This document shows positions 8,391-16,358 of a stretch of 64,000 bases of DNA, in pieces (the stretch's first letter is position 1; each line of letters starts with the position of its first letter). The notes under the pieces were generated by a model that was not told the DNA's origin, made no database searches, and saw only the letters and a list, made by a program, of their open reading frames with translations. Both the position numbers and the translations under genes were made by a program. Source of the stretch: an uncultured Cellulophaga sp. (GTDB lineage: Bacteria > Bacteroidota > Bacteroidia > Flavobacteriales > Flavobacteriaceae); contig CANMEI010000002.1 in the NCBI GenBank assembly GCA_947496695.1, positions 62,001 to 126,000 on the forward strand. Direction: 5' to 3'.

Positions 8391-8398
8391 TATATTTG
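8391..8398 (+). promoter_or_regulatory. Minus-7 element TATATTTG for the gene at 8431
   Basis: Exact TAnnTTTG match, 33 bp before ATG 8431. A TTG at 8374-8376 lies only 14 bp upstream, closer than the usual minus-33 spacing, and falls inside palindromic site C. Confidence 0.4.
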
Positions 8399-8430
8399 AA
8401 TTATTCATATATTATATTAATCCGAATTAA

Positions 8431-8955
8431 ATGAAATTTAAAAAATTAATCCTCACATTTTTACTTACAATTTCACTATCCAACCTATTTAGTCAAAAGT
8501 TAATTGAATTAGATGAAGATAAAGTTTTTGATAAAGCAGAATATCTTATTGAAACCATGCTTTATGATGGATTGAGTCAGGATCAAGCTTATGTACATAT
8601 AGGTTTGTTTTTTGCTTGGATAATTAATAATTCTTTAACCAGTGAGCAATTCAATAGCGAAAATGATGAAGACATAAATTCTCACAAAAACAGAGAAATA
8701 TCTCCTTGTCAAATTTTTAAAAACCTGGATGGAGAGTTATTAGGAAAACAATTTAATAAACTTGGTTATAATTTTATCTCAACATATTACGACAAATATT
8801 ATCTAAGTGATTATCAAATAGGACTAAAACTTAATGATAATGACCTTTATATAGCTAAAGATTCTTGGGAAAATTATGACTTATTAAAAAAAGTGCTAGA
8901 CATTAGATTAGAAAAGTGGAAAAGTCAATTAGGATTAGAAAAATTCCATCCCTAA
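8431..8955 (+). CDS. Secreted DUF7832-like protein
   Basis: 174 residues with a clean signal peptide ending SNLFSQ (about residue 22). The rest resembles what I know as DUF7832: DQAYVHIGLFFAWIINNSLTS, SPCQIFKNLDGELLG, FISTYYDKYYLSDYQ, and DSWENYDLLKKVLDIRLEKWK. The family is usually cytoplasmic and of unknown function, sometimes found near polymorphic-toxin or immunity genes. An exported version next to a bacteriocin-like cassette would fit a periplasmic immunity protein, but that is speculation. It is transcribed away from the cassette, with palindromic site C between them. The family assignment rests on remembered motifs. Confidence 0.7.
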   Translation: MKFKKLILTFLLTISLSNLFSQKLIELDEDKVFDKAEYLIETMLYDGLSQDQAYVHIGLFFAWIINNSLTSEQFNSENDEDINSHKNREISPCQIFKNLDGELLGKQFNKLGYNFISTYYDKYYLSDYQIGLKLNDNDLYIAKDSWENYDLLKKVLDIRLEKWKSQLGLEKFHP

Positions 8956-10234
8956 AACTACTCCATAATTTAATTATTTTATTCCCTTATCATTAGTGTT
9001 TTTAACAACTAAACTTGGTGCTTACATTACAAAGCTTATTTATATTTTAGAGTTTAATAATATTGACCTCAAAACAATAACCTAAATCATTGCTTTTCAA
9101 AAGAAATATGCCGCTTTAGACTTAAAGTCGATAGTTTTAGGTTAGTGACTAAAAGTTATCCTTGATTAGTTATATATAAAATTTGTGTTCCCAATTCATT
9201 TTAGCTTTCTATGCATTTTAAATACTTATTTATAATAGCTTCTTTTATATTACTTGTACTATAAATTATATGTGTAGTCTATATAGAAGTACTTTGCGAA
9301 TTTGTTTTTTAATGACATAACCCAAAATTAGATCTTTTTATAAGCTAATGCAAGATGAATTAAAATGTATATTTAAACTATTTTTTTTGTAAAAAAATAT
9401 TCGTTCACATATAACTGTTCGTATAAAAGTAAATGTTTTTTTTATAATTTTTTTATTCATTTAACTTAAATCTTAGTTACATATCAAAATCTACTTTGGC
9501 GATTTTAGTATATTTAGAAGGAAAAAATAAAAAATGACTCTGGAGATGGATTTCCACTATTAGCAAAAACACCCCTAATAAATGATTCTTTTTCAAATAC
9601 ACCTAAACAACTTTCGTTCTTTACTCCAAAAGAAAATCATAATGATTCTATCCTTCATAAAATAAACCTTTGAGACATATCTATTCAAAACAGTTTATTA
9701 AAATCATTAAATAAGCAAGTCAAAAGTAATTATGTAACTATTTTAAAAATTAATAAATCTTATTCTATTGATAAAAATAAGGTTAGTAAGTTTAATTTTA
9801 CCACAGAAGTAAAATATATTACAATCTTATAGCTTTTCATTAACTTGATATAAAAGGAAATTTCGAAAAAGTTGTTCATATAAGTTTTCAAAAAGTTAAA
9901 AATAAAGTAACTACAGTCGATAAGGTAAATTATTTATTTAGAAAAGAAAATAAGAAAATTCTAATTAAATAATAGAAAATAGGATATAAATTCATTCCTT
10001 AAAACGAAAATTATTATGTTCTTATATATAAAAATTGCTCAATAATATAGGGTTTATAGACTGATAATTTCACAAACTTTTTTCTCTAATTCTATCCATC
10101 AATAAAAACCATATCTTTATAATAGGATTAAAGTTATTATAATACAACAATCTATTTCAATCAAAAAAATAGTTGTTTAGCTATCTCTTAATTTCTGAAG
10201 CTCTTAAACATTTATAAACACTATAACTTCAAAA
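8956..10234. other. 1.3-kb AT-rich gap without intact genes
   Basis: No convincing intact gene on either strand. It contains a 9-bp inverted repeat (TAACCTAAA at 9078-9086, TTTAGGTTA at 9136-9144) and a decayed reading frame near 9499-9831, described separately. Homopolymer runs and scattered stops are typical of degraded accessory DNA next to an integrase. Confidence 0.6.
9499..9831 (+). pseudogene. Possible decayed coding remnant, unidentified
   Basis: A frame reading EKIKNDSGDGFPLLAKTPL and onward is protein-like (mixed polar composition, repeated Asn-Asp-Ser) up to TGA at 9671-9673. It then resumes as DISIQNSLLKSLNKQVKSNY and on to TAG at 9829-9831. A second frame just upstream (LAILVYLEGKNKK) may be its frameshifted N-terminus. 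I do not recognise the family. Chance open frames in AT-rich DNA are an alternative. Confidence 0.3.
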
Positions 10235-10259
10235 ATAGGTTTGTATCCTGTCGAGGTCA
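10235..10259 (+). other. Degenerate tRNA T-arm/acceptor end, candidate att site
   Basis: The sequence folds like a tRNA 3' end: T-stem ATAGG (10235-10239) with CCTGT (10247-10251), a 7-base loop TTTGTAT that departs from TTCRANY, then a 7-base acceptor strand CGAGGTC and discriminator A. No 5' part of a tRNA lies upstream. It sits 63 bp beyond the 3' end of an integrase gene, as an attachment-site remnant would. The other copy is not in the window. Confidence 0.4.
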
Positions 10260-10321
10260 CTAAAATCATGATTTGCAAATACTAACTATTAACTAAGACT
10301 TTTTAGTTATTCTCATCTTGC

Positions 10322-11548
10322 TTATTTATCTCTTTTAAGCTTCTTTTTTAGATTTTGAATATCCACACATACTTTTTGCTCTAAAACTCTTGCATAAATC
10401 TGCGTAGTGGAAAGTTTTGTGTGTCCTAATAATTTTGATACTGTTTCTATTGGAACACCATTAGAGAGAGTTATAGTGGTTGCAAATGTGTGTCTAGCTG
10501 AATGAAATGTAAGTTTTTTACGAATATTCAGCAAACAAGATATTTCTTTTAAATATAAATTGACCTTTTGATTAGAATATACGGGCAAAAGTAGTCCATT
10601 GTTTTTCTCAGGATGAGAGTTATATTTCATAAGAATTTGTGATGCATTATCTAACAATGGAGTTTTAACAGGCTGTTCGTTTTTTTCACGTCTTGTGGAT
10701 ATCCAATAACCACAATCAATCCCCTTAACAATATTATCTTCTTTTAACAATTTAACATCTATATAAGAAAGCCCTGTATAACATGCAAAGACAAATACAT
10801 CCTTTACAATTTGATATCTTTTTTCTTTAAGCTTCGTATTTTCAATAGTTTCTAATTCATATTTGGATAAAAATGATTTTTCATGTTTATTAAATTTCAA
10901 TTTAAATCGAACAAAGGGATTTTTATCTACCCATTCCAATTCAGCAGCCAAATTCAATAACTTCTTAAGGCGCTCTAAATGTTTCATAACCCCGTTATTT
11001 CTTAAAGGTTGAGCCCTGTTAATAGATGGTCCTTTTCGTAGAAATTGTTCAAAATCAATAATGAAACCATATGATAATTGTTTTAAATAAATATCATTGA
11101 CTTTTTTCTTTCTCAATAGAAATCGCTTAATATATTTCTCGGTGGTGAAGTAATTTTTCAAGGTTCCAAACTTTAAAATTCCTACCATAATTTCATTATG
11201 GTAGCTTACTAATTCCAATAAGGTCTTATGACTTTCGTCTTGCCCGAGAAACCTAGCCTTAATTCCTTTTGCTGTAACTAACTCAAAACCAGATGATAAT
11301 TGCTTATGACATTCCAAAAGTTTAGCATACACCTGGTCTAAATAATTATTCAAAGCCTTGCCTTCTGGTGTCCTTGCCATGGTTTTCTTGGATTTAGTGT
11401 CCCAATAGGTAACCGATGTTTGGCGTTTTAAACTGATTTCTACACGTTTTCCGTTGACAGTTATACGTGCATAAATTGGTGCTAAATCTTGTTTTTTCTT
11501 AGCTGTATTTAGCCAAAAATGAATGCTAAAAGTTCTTGAAGGTTCCAT
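10322..11548 (-). CDS. Tyrosine site-specific integrase (Bacteroidota transposon type)
   Basis: 408 residues: an N-terminal arm-binding domain (about 1-75), a SAM-like core-binding domain (about 110-220) and the catalytic domain (about 225-400). Catalytic residues visible are His349 and Arg352 (FHSARHTF), His375 (LLGHTKLS) and Tyr385 (TQIYARV). The first Arg of the canonical box is replaced by Ser261 (YTGLSYIDV), as I recall for IntDOT of CTnDOT-like elements. It catalyses insertion and excision of an integrative element. A tRNA-end-like sequence lies 63 bp past the stop. No excisionase or transfer genes adjoin it, so the element may be reduced. Confidence 0.92.
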   Translation of the reverse strand: MEPSRTFSIHFWLNTAKKKQDLAPIYARITVNGKRVEISLKRQTSVTYWDTKSKKTMARTPEGKALNNYLDQVYAKLLECHKQLSSGFELVTAKGIKARFLGQDESHKTLLELVSYHNEIMVGILKFGTLKNYFTTEKYIKRFLLRKKKVNDIYLKQLSYGFIIDFEQFLRKGPSINRAQPLRNNGVMKHLERLKKLLNLAAELEWVDKNPFVRFKLKFNKHEKSFLSKYELETIENTKLKEKRYQIVKDVFVFACYTGLSYIDVKLLKEDNIVKGIDCGYWISTRREKNEQPVKTPLLDNASQILMKYNSHPEKNNGLLLPVYSNQKVNLYLKEISCLLNIRKKLTFHSARHTFATTITLSNGVPIETVSKLLGHTKLSTTQIYARVLEQKVCVDIQNLKKKLKRDK

Positions 11549-11957
11549 AAACTATCGCTTTAAATGAATATTCGATTTGTTTTACGAAAGTCAAATCGAA
11601 GCGAAAGTCTAACACTAAGGAGTTACAATGTAATGAAAAAAATTGGTTAAAAACAGGTAACCGAATAGGTAACTTTTGTTTTGATATTAAAGCCAATCAA
11701 ATTAAATTAAAAAATATCCAATACACTGATAATCATATGGCTATATATTTTTAGATTCTATTTAGAACCCTTTTTGTCGGGATGAATGGAAGTACACAAA
11801 CATATTGGCTTCACCGTTTGCCTCCAACAAAAAAAATAAAAAGTCCGAGAATAAATTTAACGTTTAGAACCATCGACATTTAAAATCGCAAGTATCGGGT
11901 TTTACAAGTCCAATCGTCAACATAATTTTGCATTATAATTTAATTAAATAACGAAAT
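11549..11957. other. Non-coding gap between integrase and SDR gene
   Basis: No gene seen. Two direct copies of AGGTAAC lie near 11,657-11,673, in the upstream region of the integrase; these could be recombinase or regulatory sites but are too short to be sure. Confidence 0.4.
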
Positions 11958-12689
11958 ATGCAAACATTAAAAGGCAAAGTAATACTAGTTACAGGAGCGA
12001 ATAGAGGAATTGGAAAATCGCTTGTAAAATCATCATTAGAAAAAGGAGCAAAAAAAGTTTATGCTACTTCTAGAAATTTAAACAAAATGCCAAATTTTGG
12101 AGACGAAAGAGTTGTAACATTAGAATTGGATATTACAGATAATATTCAAATTTTAAAAGTTGCGGAAAAAACAAAAGACGTAGAAGTTCTAATCAACAAT
12201 GCAGGTGTACTAAGTCAAGGTAATGTACTAGAAGGTGAAGTTAGTGGCTTCGAAAATAATATGAATGTCAATTATTACGGTACAATTAATATGATGCGAG
12301 CTTTTGCTCCTATTTTAGAGAAAAATTCCCCTGCTAAAATAATTAATATTGTTTCTATCGCTGCTTATTCCCCTTTGTCTTTTATTTCGGGCTATGCAGC
12401 TTCTAAAGCAGCTCTATTTTCTGCAACCAAATCTGTAAGAATTGAGCTTGCAAAAAAAGGAATAACAGTACACGCAATAAATCCCGGAGCAATTGATACA
12501 GATATGAATAAAGGAAGTGAATGGGATATGCCAGCACCAGACGGAATTGCAACTATAATTTTAGACAAAGTTGAAGCAGGAGAATTGGATATTGTACCTG
12601 ACGAAATGGAACTCGGAATGTTCAACGCTTGGAAAGAAGCACCTTCAAAATTAGCTGAAATGTTTTCTAATATGTATCACGGAGAATAA
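11958..12689 (+). CDS. Short-chain dehydrogenase/reductase
   Basis: 243 residues, the classical SDR length. It has the nucleotide-binding motif TGANRGIG (12-19), the structural NNAG (80-83), catalytic Ser133 (NIVSIAA), and Tyr146/Lys150 (SGYAASK). The position after strand 2 (ATSRNL) suggests NADP(H) preference. The substrate cannot be read from the sequence. The gene stands alone, with non-coding DNA of 400 bp upstream and decayed DNA downstream, so it looks like a cargo gene of the island. Confidence 0.9.
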   Translation: MQTLKGKVILVTGANRGIGKSLVKSSLEKGAKKVYATSRNLNKMPNFGDERVVTLELDITDNIQILKVAEKTKDVEVLINNAGVLSQGNVLEGEVSGFENNMNVNYYGTINMMRAFAPILEKNSPAKIINIVSIAAYSPLSFISGYAASKAALFSATKSVRIELAKKGITVHAINPGAIDTDMNKGSEWDMPAPDGIATIILDKVEAGELDIVPDEMELGMFNAWKEAPSKLAEMFSNMYHGE

Positions 12690-12724
12690 GAAGGAACAGT
12701 AAATAGGCTGTTAAAAAAGACTGA

Positions 12725-12858
12725 TTGCCAACGTGTTTCTTATATGAAAAGTTGGGGGTTTATGTGCAAGGATTTTCCTAAAGGAAATTAGACGCTAGCA
12801 AATAAGCAACTAACTTTCGTTTAGCCAAAACCAGCAATTTTTTTTACTCTGTTGGCAA
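12725..12858. repeat. Spaced inverted repeat TTGCCAAC / GTTGGCAA
   Basis: Eight-base arms at 12725-12732 and 12851-12858 flank about 118 bp with no coding potential. A related palindrome, TTGTTGCCAACAA, occurs at 19501-19513. It may be a mobile intergenic repeat; it does not match the integron attC consensus. Confidence 0.4.
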
Positions 12859-12954
12859 CTCGCTTTTAAGGCTAGGTATTTTATTAGTATCTATCAAATC
12901 CCTAATATTAAGTTTTCTACTTGTAAAAGGCCGTCATGCTAAAGCTAAACATGT

Positions 12955-13176
12955 TCAGTCTGTCAATTCTTCAGTTTGAAACCCTACTTCGTTTAACATA
13001 TTTATAATCTTATCAGTTATCATTGCTTTACTTTTAATTCGAAGAATGTTGCAACAATCCTCTAAATCAGTATTCCAATTTAGTATAGCATCGACATTAT
13101 CTAAAAGAGATGATAATTTTACCAATTCCTTTTCAGATACAGAAGTTTTAAATACAGAAATAACGATATTAATAAT
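12955..13176 (-). pseudogene. Start-less duplicate of the 73-residue protein gene at 14867-15088
   Basis: The 74 codons align end to end with the gene at 14867-15088, sharing for example NWNTDLED, MITDKIINML and the same stop position. The reading frame is still open. However, the ATG start has become ATT and the second in-frame ATG has become ATC, so no start remains. It is a recently decayed paralogous copy, in the same orientation, about 1.9 kb away. Confidence 0.8.
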
Positions 13177-13185
13177 TTATATTAG

Positions 13186-13446
13186 GTTTAATCACTAATC
13201 TAAAATTAAAAAAAGCTTATGTTCGTAATGTTGTCTCCGTAATATCATCGTTTGCCTGCATTAAATTGTACCCGCAACTTGCACTAAGGCCTCCCGTAAG
13301 TTCGAGAGTTTTTCTTTGGCTTGGCTCCTAAAATATAGCAAGTCCTAATATTAACTCTGGTATAATTAATTTTGTTAACAACGTTAAATTGATTTGAATA
13401 TACTGTGAGATTAAAATCTGCACCGTTAATAGTGGCTTTTATTAGC
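13186..13446 (-). pseudogene. 3' fragment duplicate of the DUF6268-like gene at 15085-15957
   Basis: Nucleotide similarity to about 15096-15357 runs from GGTTTAATCACTAATC to AGTGGCTTTTATT and then stops abruptly. It corresponds to the C-terminal third of the beta-barrel protein and lies in the same relative position to the start-less 73-residue copy. The rest of the gene is absent, so duplication was followed by deletion. Confidence 0.75.
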
Positions 13447-13925
13447 AATTAATTTTATACGGTGTAGCACACGTATTTAATTTTTCAGCACCTTCGGCCT
13501 CTTTTTATTTCTGTATTTTAAGGATTAAATTCTAAAGTGCTTTTTTAATATCAAGTCTCGTATAGAGAAATAAATAACCATAATAGTTAATTACTCCTTC
13601 GGGTAAGTAAATATTATACCTTTGTCTTTCCGATAGTTTGGAAAACTTTGTTTGTATCAATTTTGGTTTAGATATCTTCAATACTATTACCGTGATATGG
13701 TATCTTTTTCATGTTATTTTTAGATAGACTGCGGAGACTTAGTATGGTAATACAAATATCGATAGCCCTAGTATCTATTCTTTGGTTCAACTGCAACATA
13801 TAAATCACTTTATTTTATTGTAATACTACCCTCGAAACATGCATAATTTGTATTACCAAATGTCTGATTTATCTGCTCATTTTTTAATTCTTTATTTTGA
13901 AATTAGGCTTGTTACTCAGTTTTTT
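13447..13925. other. Non-coding gap after the duplicated fragments
   Basis: No gene recognised. The sequence is less AT-rich than the surroundings in places and may be further decayed coding DNA, but I could not align it to anything in the window. Confidence 0.4.
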
Positions 13926-14843
13926 TCAAGTTTTAGTATTGGTTCTACCTGAGAGAACAGTTCTTTTGTTTTTACTAGTTATACTCTTATTATTAGAGTT
14001 TTTTGATTTGCGAACTGCAGCATAATTATTACGTTTATAATTTCCTTCAACTTTATTTATATGAACAGAATTAGACGTGTTTCTGGTTTTACTATATTTA
14101 TTATAGGTAGTCGTATTATTAATGACTAAGGTGTTACCTCCATGATGACGGTGACCTCCATAATAGTTGATATGATAATACCCGTATCTACTGCCATAAA
14201 TATTTATAGAAATAACAGGGTAAGGACGATAATACACTGGATAGTATCCGTAATAATAAGGAGAATAATAAGGCAGGTAATGTGATGAGTAAACATATCG
14301 TATAATAGGTTCTGATTCAATTATAACTACGGTAGAAGGTTTACTTGTAACGACAACGGTATTTGAACCTGTATAAGCTGGATTTGCTGTAACCGCAGTA
14401 GTTTCAAGTTTAGGTTCAATGATATAATCTTTCCCATATAGATTTTCATCACCTATCATTTGAACGGTTACGTTATCCTTTTTATCTTTCGCAACCAAAA
14501 TAACTGCAACATCCTGAACTTCTTTCTCAAGTACGTCTACTTGAAGTACGAATGTAAAATCAGCTCCTTCTTGTTGCGTAGCTATTTTTATAAAATCAAC
14601 ATTTCCGTCAAGGTTTAAATCTAAATTGTTAATCCCTGTTTTCTCATCATTTAAGGATGTTTCAAATTCCTCAATAGTTTTTGACTTTTGAAATAAATCA
14701 AGTGTAGCATAAAGGTCTAAATTATCTCCGAGTAACCCCAGTAATTCAGTGTCAGTTACTGTTTCTACAGTACTTTGTGCGTGTAAACTTGTGATTGCAA
14801 TAAGAAATATAATCTTCAGTACTCTCATTTTTGTTTTTTTCAT
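13926..14843 (-). CDS. Secreted Tyr/Pro-rich hypothetical protein
   Basis: 305 residues. A signal peptide ends at about SLHAQ (residue 23). An acidic N-terminal domain (25-150) contains a calcium-loop-like LDLNLDGNVDFIK. A middle stretch (about 180-235) is very rich in Tyr, Pro, His and Gly (YYSPYYYGYYPVYYRPYP). The C-terminus is basic, with Asn, Ser and Lys. I do not recognise a family. An envelope or extracellular adhesive-type protein would fit the composition. The gene follows the 73-residue protein gene by 23 bp on the same strand and is probably the last of that operon. Confidence 0.75.
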   Translation of the reverse strand: MKKTKMRVLKIIFLIAITSLHAQSTVETVTDTELLGLLGDNLDLYATLDLFQKSKTIEEFETSLNDEKTGINNLDLNLDGNVDFIKIATQQEGADFTFVLQVDVLEKEVQDVAVILVAKDKKDNVTVQMIGDENLYGKDYIIEPKLETTAVTANPAYTGSNTVVVTSKPSTVVIIESEPIIRYVYSSHYLPYYSPYYYGYYPVYYRPYPVISINIYGSRYGYYHINYYGGHRHHGGNTLVINNTTTYNKYSKTRNTSNSVHINKVEGNYKRNNYAAVRKSKNSNNKSITSKNKRTVLSGRTNTKT

Positions 14844-14866
14844 TTTTGTGTTTTTTATTTTAATAT

Positions 14867-15088
14867 TTAATCATTTAATTCCTCAACATAAAATCCTATT
14901 CCGTTAAGCATATTTATAATCTTATCCGTTATCATAGTTTTACTTTCAATTCTAAGAATGTTGTCGCAATCTTCCAAATCTGTATTCCAATTTAGTATAG
15001 CATCGATATTATCTAAAACAGATGATAGTTTTACTAATTCCTCTTCAGATACGGAAGTTTTAAATACAGAAATAACCATATCAATCAT
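14867..15088 (-). CDS. Small 73-residue protein, function unknown
   Basis: 73 residues, no signal peptide, acidic. The sequence reads MVISVFKTSVSEEELVKLSS, then ILNWNTDLEDCDNILRIES, then MITDKIINMLNGIGFYVEEL. This looks like a small ferredoxin-like alpha-beta fold (beta-alpha-beta with WNTDLEDCDNILRI as the central strand region). The same family is often seen as an uncharacterized cytosolic protein in flavobacteria. Its start overlaps the stop of the upstream beta-barrel gene by 4 bp (translational coupling). A decayed copy exists at 12955-13176. Confidence 0.75.
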   Translation of the reverse strand: MIDMVISVFKTSVSEEELVKLSSVLDNIDAILNWNTDLEDCDNILRIESKTMITDKIINMLNGIGFYVEELND

Positions 15089-15957
15089 TTATTTAAATCA
15101 GGTTTAATCACTAATCCGAAATTAAAAAAAGCTTGTGTTGGTAATGTTGTCTCTATGACATCATCATTTGCCAGCACTGAATTGTACCTGCGATTCGTAC
15201 TAATGCCTCCTGTAAGTTCAAGCGTTATTATTTTTTTTGGTTTGTAATACACCACAGGCCCTATATTAGCTCTGGTATAATTAATTTTATTGACATCGTC
15301 GGTTTGATTTGAAAATCCTGTAATATTAAAATTTGCCCCGTTAATAGTGGCTTTTATTCCAATATCAAGATTAGGCTTAGCTTCATAAGCATATAGTATT
15401 TTTGTAGGTAGCATGGCATTTATTCGATGTTTATTTGATTTGAACTTTATCGGCATAACAGGAATCACTCTGGGGCTTCCAAACCTTGTAGTATAAATAA
15501 GGCCAGCACCTAAATTAAGTTTTGGGCTTATTGTTTTAGAAACCATTGCGGTGGATTGAAGAACAAAGTCATCTGAGGACAATGAGGATTCAAAATCAGA
15601 AGCTAACGTAGGTTCTAATACTCCAACTAAAGCCCACTTTTCATTAAACTTGTGGATAAACGTAAATCGATAGCTAACTGAATGCAATACTAATTCTTGT
15701 TCTAGAGTAGGTATGTGATTTTCCAAATCATTCATTCGAACTTGTCCATAAAATAAACCATTGACGAGTATCGTTTTATCGTTTTTAAGCTTGTTAGGGA
15801 TATTTAAAAAAGCTCCAAATTCTTGTACTGAAAAATCATTACCCCCTGTAGCAGGATAATTTAAATATCTTATACCTGTTAACTCAAAATCTTGACTGAA
15901 TATGTTTGAAACAAAAACGAATGAACAAAAAAGAGTAGCTATTAATTGTTTTTTCAT
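15085..15957 (-). CDS. DUF6268-like outer-membrane beta-barrel protein
   Basis: 290 residues with a signal peptide (FVFVSNIFSQ). Alternating amphipathic strands follow: FELTGIRYLNYPA, KTILVNGLFYGQVRM, HSVSYRFTFIHKFNEKWAL, ASDFESSLSSDDFVLQ, LGAGLIYTTRFGSPRVIPV. The protein ends with a C-terminal barrel strand (FFNFGLVIK). The layout agrees with what I remember of DUF6268 outer-membrane proteins; no transport role is known. It overlaps both neighbours by 4 bp, so it is translated as part of the operon from 16307 to 13926. A truncated duplicate lies at 13186-13446. Confidence 0.75.
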   Translation of the reverse strand: MKKQLIATLFCSFVFVSNIFSQDFELTGIRYLNYPATGGNDFSVQEFGAFLNIPNKLKNDKTILVNGLFYGQVRMNDLENHIPTLEQELVLHSVSYRFTFIHKFNEKWALVGVLEPTLASDFESSLSSDDFVLQSTAMVSKTISPKLNLGAGLIYTTRFGSPRVIPVMPIKFKSNKHRINAMLPTKILYAYEAKPNLDIGIKATINGANFNITGFSNQTDDVNKINYTRANIGPVVYYKPKKIITLELTGGISTNRRYNSVLANDDVIETTLPTQAFFNFGLVIKPDLNK

Positions 15958-16307
15958 CTAGTCGCCTCTTTCCATGTTAAACTCTTCGAAAAAAAACCTG
16001 TACTTACTTCTAATTCCAGTAGATTGTTTTTGCGATAAATTTCTACATCGTACCATTGTTTGCGTTTGTGAGCATATATACTACCTACCCATTTATCGTC
16101 CTCTTCCTTTAAGTCCTTTAATATGACTTTTCCTATTTCAATATCCGCTTTGTCTGAGGATTTTATTTTTCCTGTGATTGTACCGTTTGATTCAGTAACT
16201 TCAATTATAGTATTGTTATTACCTGTATTCCAGACACCATCTAAAGTAGACTGAGAAAAGACATTAATTGAAGCAAACAGTAAGCATATTATAAATGTAT
16301 TTTTCAT
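15954..16307 (-). CDS. DUF2147-like secreted protein
   Basis: 117 residues from ATG 16307; an earlier in-frame codon would place residues before the signal peptide. The signal is MKNTFIICLLFASINVFSQ. The mature part resembles DUF2147: LDGVWNTGNNNTIIEV, ITGKIKSSD, a GKVILKDL strand, WVGSIYAHKRKQWYDVEIY, and a final TWKEA. The family forms a small periplasmic beta-barrel of unknown function. The stop overlaps the next gene's start by 4 bp. Confidence 0.75.
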   Translation of the reverse strand: MKNTFIICLLFASINVFSQSTLDGVWNTGNNNTIIEVTESNGTITGKIKSSDKADIEIGKVILKDLKEEDDKWVGSIYAHKRKQWYDVEIYRKNNLLELEVSTGFFSKSLTWKEATR

Positions 16308-16358
16308 GTTAATTGAATTTTTATAGAACATATTTTTGATGTTTTTTTAATGAAATAA

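Noticed and set aside
8196..8408. 70-codon minus-strand open frame in the divergent gap before 8134
   Set aside because: Composition is random AT-rich (many Asn, Ile, Tyr, Phe), it covers the palindromic site and promoter, and it matches no family.
12725..12858. Possible integron attC site
   Set aside because: The arms do not fit RYYYAAC/GTTRRRY and no integron integrase is present.
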